Source of the DNA: Chlorobiota bacterium
Lineage (GTDB): Bacteria; Bacteroidota; Bacteroidia; Bacteroidales; JAADGE01
Assembly (NCBI GenBank): GCA_030592825.1
Contig: JAUVIG010000129.1
Coordinates: 1 to 9,173 of the forward strand
Length of the DNA: 9,173 bases
Direction: 5' to 3'
Shown piece by piece: positions 1 through 5,950 of the stretch. The first letter of the stretch is position 1. Every line of letters starts with the position of its first letter. Made by a program: the position numbers and the translations under genes. The notes under the pieces were generated by a model, which did not search any database, was not told the DNA's origin, and saw only the letters and a list, made by a program, of their open reading frames with translations.

Positions 1-27
1 AAAAAGTAAAAAAAAATTCTTTCTCAT
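1..27 (-). CDS. Start of an exported protein, cut by the left edge
   Basis: An ATG at 27-25 on the minus strand opens a frame that runs to the window edge as MRKNFFLLF. A basic start followed by a hydrophobic run is what the beginning of a signal peptide looks like. The start lies 57 bp downstream of the stop of the FG-GAP protein gene on the same strand, an operon-like distance. No exact TAnnTTTG promoter element lies in the gap; the nearest string, AAAATTTG, has one mismatch. Only nine residues are visible, so the product cannot be named, and an AT-rich chance ORF is possible. Confidence 0.42.
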
Positions 28-84
28 TGAAAAACCATTAATTATTTATTGTCAAATTTTTGTCTTAAAATAACCTATATTGTT

Positions 85-2544
85 TTATTTCACCATCAAC
101 TTTGTTGTAATATTTTGAGTGTCAGATTTAAAATTGATTAAATATATACCATTCTTAATCAAATTCAAGTTGATAAACAATGAAATATCACTAATTTGTG
201 CTATATAAATTATTTTTCCGCTAATATCCTTTATTGTTAGTTCGTAACCTCGTGCATTTTCAATTGTGAATTGTCCATCAGTCGGATTAGGATAAATTGA
301 AATTCCAAGTTCTGTTAAAGTTTCTATGCTAACATATTCATTTACTGTAATACTGAAGCTGCAAGTTTCTGAATTTCCTGAATTATCAATAATAACCCAA
401 GTGAGTATAGTAGTTCCCAATGGAATCTGAACATTTTCAAGAGTCGATTCATAATTGAAATTGTTAATAACAGTTTCTATTTCACAATTATCATTTATAG
501 AAATAGGATCAAATTCAGATCCTTGAATTGTATAGCTAATTTCTCCTTCGTTCAAATTAATAATTTGGTTATCTATACAATTTACAGTCGGGTTTATATT
601 GTCTTCAACTATAACCTGAACTGTTTCAGAAGTTGAATTTCCGGAAACATCAAACAAAGTGACTCCAACATTCATAAGATTTCCAATATTTGAACAATCA
701 AAAGTACTTTGGCTTATTGTAGTATCTTCAATATTACAATTATCAGAAGCATTTATGACAACATCAACGGGAAAAATTGAAGCATTCCCTGCATCATCAA
801 GTTGAACAGTTATATCTTGAACTTGCAGTATCGGAACAATATTGTCTTCAACTGTTACTTCAATAATTTCAACAGTTGAATTACCGGAAACATCAGTTAA
901 AGTAACCTCTACATTAACAGGGATTTCGACATTTGAGCAATCAAAATTATTTTGACTTAAAATCGTATCTGCAATTGCACAATTATCAGTTGCACTTGTA
1001 ACAACATCTTGTGGAGTAATTGATGTATTACCGGTTTCATCAAGTTGAACGGTGATGTTTTGAACTGTCATACTTGGTGGTGTTATTTCAATTGTTAATG
1101 TTGCGTTATCACTTGTATAACTTGTGCCTGAATTTTGAACTACACAACGATATTTATTATTATTCATACCTGTACTAACATTTATTTTAAGTGTATCTGT
1201 TAGTGTTCCCGTATATATTTCATCATCCGTTAAATCAATAAAATTATTTCCTCCATCCGTACTTTCTTGCCATTGATAATTTTCTATAAAACAACCTGTT
1301 ACAGAAAACCGAATTTCTTCATCTGGACAAACTTCAGTCTGATTTTGTGGATTTCTTGTTATGTGTGTATCAAATACATAAACAGACCCCTCATTACTAT
1401 TTTTCTTTCCAACCATGATACTATGTTCAGAAATTACCACAGGAACACCAAAATGGTCATATTGTATATGATCAGATGCTTCAAAAACACCCATTTCTCC
1501 CCATTGATCAATACCGGAATGATTTCTGCCATAAATATAAGCTTGTCCCTGTTGAGTACACCCAAGTCCAGTACCTACAACAGCATATTCGCCTAATATT
1601 TTAACGGAATAACCGAACCAATCATAATAACCGCTTCCAAAAGTTGGTGTTAGTGTTTTTATACATCCCCAATTATTTGCACCTCCCTGATCTTTTTTAA
1701 AAATATAAGCTGCACCCGAAAAAGTATTAATTTCATGTTTTCTGTATGTTCCAATAATTACATAATCTCCAGAGATACCAACTGAATATCCATAAAGTGC
1801 TCCTGTTGCTGTTCCATAGTTTATAATCTTTCTCTCGTTCCAATAATCAGTTCCTCCAAAATCCTTTTCAAAAATATATGCTCTTCCACTTTCCGAATTA
1901 AGATCTCCGGGAGCACCTACAATAATCTTATCCTCTGAAATACTTACAGAACTTCCAAAATATGAATAATATATGTATGTTTCAGGTGTTTTTATTCTAA
2001 TTTTTCCCCAATTATTTATTCCTCCGAGGTTTTTATAGTAAATATGTATATGTCCAATACCGTTTTCATCAGTTTCTCCGATAACGGCAATAGTATCACA
2101 AATTGAAACTGATTCTCCGAAATAATAAGTTCCTGTGTGCTTTTTAATTTGCCCCCAATTATCTTCTCCACCCTGATCTTTATAAAAAAAGTAAACTGCT
2201 TCAGCATCTTCTGCTGCAACAACAGCATATTCGCCGGAAATACTTACCGAGCTTCCAAATCTGTCGTTCTCTGTACCATCAGTAGGTACAATCTTCTTTA
2301 ACAGTTCCCACGAATTATTGTTGTAGTAATAAATATATGCAGAACCGGAATTCGTTCCGTTTGGATTATCATACTCAGAACCAATAACAGCATAATTGCC
2401 GGAAATATCAATTGAAGTTCCGAATCTGTCAGGATTAGTTCCATCATCTGCAAGCAACTGTTGAATTTCATTAATTGTTTGAGCTTGTATTGCAAAAAAG
2501 GATACAAGTATTGCTATAATAATAAATGTATATTTTCTAATCAT
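85..2544 (-). CDS. T9SS-secreted FG-GAP propeller / Ig / HYR-like protein
   Basis: This 819-residue protein is predicted to be exported to the cell surface or medium; its substrate is unknown. Residues 1-21 form a signal peptide (basic MIRK, hydrophobic core, cleavage probably after AQA). Residues 35-395 hold seven FG-GAP-type repeats with FG or YG at 41, 96, 142, 196, 251, 310 and 365, each followed by a strand such as YAVIG; this is the pattern of a seven-bladed beta-propeller, as in integrin alpha chains. The usual DxDxDG calcium loops are mostly absent. An Ig-like domain follows (about 396-488; YQWQ, then YRC). Two HYR-like repeats (491-570 and 572-650) each carry a DNC and an FDC cysteine, and a third diverged one spans about 652-736. 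Residues 741-819 are a type A T9SS sorting domain (YPNP, DISGK, NGIYL, KLMVK end). The ATG start fits the signal peptide. Domain calls are firm by pattern. Adhesion or ligand binding is inference. Confidence 0.93.
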   Translation of the reverse strand: MIRKYTFIIIAILVSFFAIQAQTINEIQQLLADDGTNPDRFGTSIDISGNYAVIGSEYDNPNGTNSGSAYIYYYNNNSWELLKKIVPTDGTENDRFGSSVSISGEYAVVAAEDAEAVYFFYKDQGGEDNWGQIKKHTGTYYFGESVSICDTIAVIGETDENGIGHIHIYYKNLGGINNWGKIRIKTPETYIYYSYFGSSVSISEDKIIVGAPGDLNSESGRAYIFEKDFGGTDYWNERKIINYGTATGALYGYSVGISGDYVIIGTYRKHEINTFSGAAYIFKKDQGGANNWGCIKTLTPTFGSGYYDWFGYSVKILGEYAVVGTGLGCTQQGQAYIYGRNHSGIDQWGEMGVFEASDHIQYDHFGVPVVISEHSIMVGKKNSNEGSVYVFDTHITRNPQNQTEVCPDEEIRFSVTGCFIENYQWQESTDGGNNFIDLTDDEIYTGTLTDTLKINVSTGMNNNKYRCVVQNSGTSYTSDNATLTIEITPPSMTVQNITVQLDETGNTSITPQDVVTSATDNCAIADTILSQNNFDCSNVEIPVNVEVTLTDVSGNSTVEIIEVTVEDNIVPILQVQDITVQLDDAGNASIFPVDVVINASDNCNIEDTTISQSTFDCSNIGNLMNVGVTLFDVSGNSTSETVQVIVEDNINPTVNCIDNQIINLNEGEISYTIQGSEFDPISINDNCEIETVINNFNYESTLENVQIPLGTTILTWVIIDNSGNSETCSFSITVNEYVSIETLTELGISIYPNPTDGQFTIENARGYELTIKDISGKIIYIAQISDISLFINLNLIKNGIYLINFKSDTQNITTKLMVK
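595..1074 (-). repeat. Tandem pair of about 81-residue HYR-like domains
   Basis: Residues 491-570 and 572-650 of the FG-GAP protein align without gaps at an 81-residue offset. Shared landmarks are VQ[N/D]ITVQLD, DNC (Cys522, Cys603), FDCSN (Cys536, Cys617), DVSGNST and VEDNI. The DNA also matches in blocks: the reverse-strand word for VSGNST appears near 885-902 and again near 642-660. The cysteine pair in each unit could form a disulfide after export. Confidence 0.75.
1360..2442 (-). repeat. Seven FG-GAP-type repeats inside the secreted protein
   Basis: At protein level, the unit [D/Y]-x-F-G-x-S-V-x-I-S-G-x-Y-A-V-V-G recurs seven times. The FG positions are spaced 55, 46, 54, 55, 59 and 55 residues apart. 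Between them lies a second shared block with an aromatic AYIY/AYIF strand and GG-x-x-x-W-G, clearest in the middle repeats. Seven units with regular spacing argue for a complete, closed propeller rather than a truncated one. Confidence 0.85.
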
Positions 2545-2875
2545 TGTTTTGAGGTTTTATAAGAGCCTTTCATCATGAGAGAACAAAGATAATGGAAAAT
2601 AATTGTTCTTTATTATTTTCATGGTAAAACGTTTTTATAATATCGAATTCTTTAAAATTGATTAGTAAATAAACAAATATTTCACTGTTTTTTAAACATG
2701 TTTGATAACATAAAAAAAACCGATTCAAAAAACCGAGTCCGTTTACTAATTCTATTATTCTGAAAAACTACTCAACTGCAACTTCTTTTACTTTACTTTG
2801 CCACAAACTGTGATTTGTTCAATATGCCGGTGCAGTTAATTTTAAATTACTTTTCCGGGAATAACATAAATACTT
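2545..2875. other. 331-bp gap between the FG-GAP and rel genes
   Basis: I see no convincing gene here. It holds the candidate promoter at 2584-2591, a perfect 10-bp palindrome AAACATGTTT (2694-2703), and a directly repeated CCGATTC / CCGAGTC (2720-2726 and 2733-2739). On the minus strand each copy of that repeat is followed by a T-run (T6 and T8), which could act as weak transcription ends for rel, but no good stem precedes either. In the minus-strand frame that continues past the rel stop there are only two further stops over about 36 codons, with no start codon that would support a gene. Confidence 0.5.
2584..2591 (-). promoter_or_regulatory. Candidate -7 element for the FG-GAP protein gene
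   Basis: The minus strand reads TATCTTTG, an exact match to the Bacteroidota -7 consensus TAnnTTTG, about 40 nt upstream of the ATG at 2544. That would give a leader of roughly 30 nt. No TTG lies at the expected -33 position, so support rests on one short motif in AT-rich DNA. Confidence 0.45.
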
Positions 2876-2885
2876 TTATTTCCGG
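2855..2885. repeat. Imperfect inverted repeat over the rel stop codon
   Basis: CCGGGAATAA (2855-2864) and TTATTTCCGG (2876-2885) are complementary over 10 bp except for one pair, separated by an 11-base spacer. In plus-strand RNA the odd pair is a G-U wobble; in the rel transcript it is an A-C mismatch. The right arm contains the rel stop codon (2876-2878). No T-run follows on the rel strand, so it is not a standard intrinsic terminator. It could be a 3'-end stabilising stem or chance. Confidence 0.3.
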
Positions 2886-5038
2886 TAAACAGACTTAATA
2901 GATTTTATCATTTTAATTCTGTTACTCAAGTCAATTAATTGTTTCTTATTATTAACTTTTACAACAACAAGCCCTTCAAATAAATTATTCTTTAATGTTT
3001 TTAATGAAATTGCCTGCATTTTAAGATTAAATTCTTTTGTGATAATATCGGATATTTCAGATGTTATTCCGGGAGCATCTTTACCTGAAATGTATATATT
3101 AGCAGAAAATGATGTATTAATATCTTCGATATTCCATTTTGCTTTTACCACTCTGTACGGATATCTGCCAATCATATCTTTAGCGTTAGGGCAAGTTTTC
3201 TTATGTATTTTTGTTCCCTTATTAACGGTAATAAATCCGAAAACACTGTCACCGGGCAAGGGATTGCAACATTTAGACAATGTGTAATCCAAATTTGAAA
3301 TATTTTCATCAATTAAAAGATAATCTTCGGATGTTATTTCTTCTTTCTTAAAATTTTCGGATTTTGATAATACTTTTTGTTCAACTGCTGTATCTTCCGG
3401 CTTTTCAAAAGCTTGTTTTATTTTTGCAATATCAGTAGTACCCTCTCCTACACTATGATAGAATTCAACAGCTGTATTAAATTTGAAAAAATCGGCAAGA
3501 ACTGCAATATTCCTTTCAGAGAAAGTTATTTTTAAACGTTCTAATTTTTCTTTAATAATTTCTTTACCGCTTGCTGCACGATTATATGTTATTGATTTTA
3601 AAGCCCTTTTTATTTTGTTTTTTGTTCTTGTACCTTTTGCAATTTCTAACCAATCAGGATTAGGTTTCTTATTTTTGTTAGTTAAAATTTTAACGGTATC
3701 ACCATTTTTTAATTCATAAGACAAAGGCTGAATTTTTCCGTTTACCACAGCACCGGAACAGGTTTCGCCTACTTTTGTATGAACAGAAAAAGCAAAATCC
3801 AAAACTGTATAATCCCTTTTTAAACTTTTTAAATCACCTTCAGGAGTAAATACCAATATCTCATCAGAATATAATTCTGTTTTTGCATTTGGATTAATTT
3901 CTGAATCATCAACACCGGTATTTTCCAATGCTTCTCTTATTTTTACAAGCCAATCACTGCTTCCGCTTTCTTTTCCTGTTTTATATCTCCAATGGGCAGC
4001 ATGTCCTTTTTCTGCAATCTCATCCATACGTTCTGTTCTAATTTGAACTTCAACCCATTTGTTTTCATATCCTAAAACTGTTGTGTGAAGTGATTCATAT
4101 CCGCTTAACTTTGGTGAAGATATCCAATCTCGAAGTCGTTTAGGATTAGGCTTATATAAATCGGTAATAATTGAATAAACATTCCAACAAACAGCTTTTT
4201 CGTTTTTAAGATCAGATTTTAATATTACGCGAATAGCAAACAAATCATAGACCTCTTCAAAAGGAACTGCTTGTTCTTTCATTTTATTCCAAATAGAATG
4301 TATAGATTTCGGACGGCCTTTAACAACGGCTTTATAACCCGAATCTGCAATTATCTTCTTTAATGGTTTTATAAAATTCTCAATATATACATCTCTGGAA
4401 GCTTTAGTTTCTTTTAATTTTCCGGCAATATCTTTATACATATCTTTTTCCTTGAATTTCATTGTTCTTTCTTCAAGTTCAGTCTTTATATTATATAAAC
4501 CTATTCTGTGTGCCAGAGGTATGAAAAGTCCCAATGTCTGATTAACAATGATCTTTTGTTCATCATCCGAAAACAGCTCAATATGCCTTATAAAATAAAT
4601 TTGCTTAACTAATAAAATTAAAACAGAACGAACATCATCTGTAATGGTTAAAAGAAACTTTATAAACTTTTCCGATTGTTTATCAATTTTTTCTGTTTTT
4701 AAATCCGGAACTTTCATTAAGCCGGTAATAATCTTACTGATTGATTTATTATAAGAACCCTTAATATTCAAATCATTTATTTCATCTCCGGAAAAAAAGG
4801 AAAATATCAATCCTGCAGCAAGAGAATTAATTCCGCCTCCTGTTTCTTTCAGTATTATATCAAATATTTCAGAAGTAAATTCGGCTTTTTCTGTTACTTT
4901 GCTTTTAGAAGCTTTTTTAATATCATTTAAAAATTGTATTAATAAGTTTCTGCCTGATAAATCCACTGTTTTATCAATATATTCAATAATATTGGAGAAA
5001 TAATATTGTATATTTTTATTTAATAATAGATTTTTCAT
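2876..5038 (-). CDS. RelA/SpoT-family (p)ppGpp synthetase with degenerate HD domain
   Basis: A cytoplasmic long RelA/SpoT homologue that should make (p)ppGpp from ATP and GDP/GTP in the stringent response. A TTG at 5041, directly after an in-frame stop, could also start it, but I chose the ATG at 5038 (720 residues); numbering follows that ATG. The N-terminal HD hydrolase domain (about 30-190) is recognisable only by shape: the HD pair reads Phe79-Ser80, the following ED reads Ser83-Gly84, and the ADRLHN segment reads VKQIYF (144-149). The synthetase domain looks intact: GRPK at 241, YDLFAIR with Asp265, RLRD at 301, GYESLHTT at 313, EVQIRT with Glu330, and HAAHWRYK. A TGS domain follows (about 392-455), then a helical region, a zinc-finger-like part (Cys590, Cys591, His612, Cys616) and a C-terminal ACT domain (about 645-719). 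Length is normal for the family. Predicted synthetase-only, so the cell would need another hydrolase. I give no symbol because relA/spoT/rel naming is uncertain in this phylum. Confidence 0.94.
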   Translation of the reverse strand: MKNLLLNKNIQYYFSNIIEYIDKTVDLSGRNLLIQFLNDIKKASKSKVTEKAEFTSEIFDIILKETGGGINSLAAGLIFSFFSGDEINDLNIKGSYNKSISKIITGLMKVPDLKTEKIDKQSEKFIKFLLTITDDVRSVLILLVKQIYFIRHIELFSDDEQKIIVNQTLGLFIPLAHRIGLYNIKTELEERTMKFKEKDMYKDIAGKLKETKASRDVYIENFIKPLKKIIADSGYKAVVKGRPKSIHSIWNKMKEQAVPFEEVYDLFAIRVILKSDLKNEKAVCWNVYSIITDLYKPNPKRLRDWISSPKLSGYESLHTTVLGYENKWVEVQIRTERMDEIAEKGHAAHWRYKTGKESGSSDWLVKIREALENTGVDDSEINPNAKTELYSDEILVFTPEGDLKSLKRDYTVLDFAFSVHTKVGETCSGAVVNGKIQPLSYELKNGDTVKILTNKNKKPNPDWLEIAKGTRTKNKIKRALKSITYNRAASGKEIIKEKLERLKITFSERNIAVLADFFKFNTAVEFYHSVGEGTTDIAKIKQAFEKPEDTAVEQKVLSKSENFKKEEITSEDYLLIDENISNLDYTLSKCCNPLPGDSVFGFITVNKGTKIHKKTCPNAKDMIGRYPYRVVKAKWNIEDINTSFSANIYISGKDAPGITSEISDIITKEFNLKMQAISLKTLKNNLFEGLVVVKVNNKKQLIDLSNRIKMIKSIKSVYRK

Positions 5039-5060
5039 CAATTAGAATCAAAAAAATTTG

Positions 5061-5068
5061 TAAATTTG
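5061..5068 (+). promoter_or_regulatory. Candidate -7 element for the small exported protein
   Basis: TAAATTTG, followed by CA, matches the Bacteroidota -7 consensus TAnnTTTG exactly and lies 26 nt upstream of the ATG at 5095. The implied leader is about 20 nt. No TTG is seen at the -33 position. The element sits in the 56-bp space between two divergent start codons, so the rel promoter must overlap it or lie inside the neighbouring gene. Confidence 0.55.
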
Positions 5069-5094
5069 CAGTCCTGAAAAAAAAATCAGCTTTT

Positions 5095-5517
5095 ATGAAA
5101 AACTTGTTTTTTCTGTTATTATTATCTACCGGCTTATTTTTATCTTTTGTGTCAGACAAAGATAAAAAAATAGATGCAGAACTTGTAAGCATTGAATATT
5201 ATTCCAAAGGCATTTGCAATAATGACAACCCTGTTTATATAAGAGTTATTTATTCCGTTAATGAAACAAACTTCAGTTTATTAAAAATGAAACATGAGTT
5301 TTCGAATGGTATTACAGCAACTATGCCGATTACAGAAATTGACAAAAAAGGTAATATAGTTTACGGTTTTTGTTCAGGCAAAGATGAAGTAAAAGTCTTT
5401 AAAACTATTTTCATTTCTCAAGACGGCTCACAAAGTAATGAAATTTTCATTCATATTAATGTACCTGAAGCTAAAATAATTGCCGGTACTGCCCCTCAAA
5501 CGATTAAAAAACAATAA
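5095..5517 (+). CDS. Small exported protein of unknown function
   Basis: I do not recognise this 140-residue protein. Residues 1-20 form a signal peptide (MKN, a leucine/phenylalanine-rich core, cleavage near FVS/DKD). No lipobox cysteine is present, so it is probably periplasmic or secreted and soluble. The mature part alternates short hydrophobic stretches (VYIRVIYSV, VFKTIFIS, IFIHINV) with polar turns, consistent with a small all-beta, perhaps Ig-like, fold. Two cysteines, 41 and 93, could pair as a disulfide. The tail ends in KKQ with no T9SS sorting domain. It is transcribed divergently from rel and stands alone, with a good promoter match upstream and no close gene downstream. A real gene is supported by the signal peptide, promoter and codon content; function is unknown. 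Confidence 0.8.
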   Translation: MKNLFFLLLLSTGLFLSFVSDKDKKIDAELVSIEYYSKGICNNDNPVYIRVIYSVNETNFSLLKMKHEFSNGITATMPITEIDKKGNIVYGFCSGKDEVKVFKTIFISQDGSQSNEIFIHINVPEAKIIAGTAPQTIKKQ

Positions 5518-5950
5518 ATTACTCTTCTTATCTCTTAAAATTAATCCAAAAAATTTCATTTTTTTGCTGTATGTTATCTATTATGTTGTGAACGGCAAAG
5601 CCCTCAACAAAGTTAAACTTCATTTTTTTAGCAAAATTTTTGCATCTGAAAAAGAATTGAAATTTATTTATTTTTTTTGCAACCTTTCCGGAATTTACAA
5701 TCTACATAATTAGAACATTATCAGAATATTGCAACATACGTATTCCTCGAAAACAATTACGTGAAATACTTATGGAAATAAATTTAAAATTTTACCGCGA
5801 ATTTACCGAATAAAGTAAAAAACAAATACCAATACTCAAAAAAATAAAACTAAATGACCCCAAACTTATTATTTCAAAATGTTTATATAATGACCTAAAG
5901 TTTAGTCTTTTTATTAATATTGCAAAATTCATTTTTAAATTATAATAATT
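5518..5950. other. 433-bp gap upstream of the CotH-like gene
   Basis: I find no convincing gene here. One plus-strand frame is open from 5661 to the stop at 5811-5813 (50 codons) but has no proper start codon, with ATG only near its end; its translation contains IRIPRKQLREILMEIN, which looks more protein-like than random AT-rich DNA. Near the right side lie two AATGACC words (5853-5859 and 5889-5895), an 11-bp palindrome CTAAAGTTTAG (5895-5905), two copies of AATATTGCAA (5725-5734 and 5916-5925), and the candidate promoter for the CotH-like gene. No terminator hairpin for the 5095-5517 gene was found. Confidence 0.5.
5915..5922 (+). promoter_or_regulatory. Weak candidate -7 element for the CotH-like gene
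   Basis: TAATATTG, followed by CA, differs from TAnnTTTG at one position and lies 28 nt upstream of the ATG at 5951, a distance similar to the element at 5061. A palindrome (5895-5905) lies just upstream, where a regulator could bind. There is no TTG at -33. Confidence 0.3.

Noticed and set aside
1267..1596. Open frame of 109 codons on the plus strand
   Set aside because: It lies wholly inside the FG-GAP protein gene on the other strand, shows no domain or signal peptide, and fits an antisense shadow.
2016..2507. Two open frames of about 70 codons on the minus strand in another frame
   Set aside because: Both overlap the FG-GAP repeats out of frame and only mirror the repeat codons.
2712..2743. 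Possible intrinsic terminator for rel with CGGTTTTTT and CGGTTTTTTTT
   Set aside because: The two T-runs follow direct, not inverted, repeats; no stable stem precedes either.
2759..2875. Extension of the rel reading frame past its stop
   Set aside because: The same frame continues with few stops, but the ACT domain already ends normally at SVYRK and the extra peptide resembles nothing in the family.
3039..3719. Two plus-strand open frames inside the rel gene
   Set aside because: They are antisense to the conserved ACT/zinc-finger and TGS-to-helical parts of rel and have hydrophobic shadow composition.
5157..5164. Minus-strand TATCTTTG as the rel promoter
   Set aside because: It is an exact -7 match but lies inside the small gene, would leave a leader of over 100 nt, lacks a -33 element, and such words are common in AT-rich DNA.
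5480..5713. 77-codon plus-strand frame starting at TTG
   Set aside because: It overlaps the end of the 5095-5517 gene, needs a TTG start, has no promoter, and is rich in Phe/Leu/Lys as expected of AT-rich non-coding DNA.
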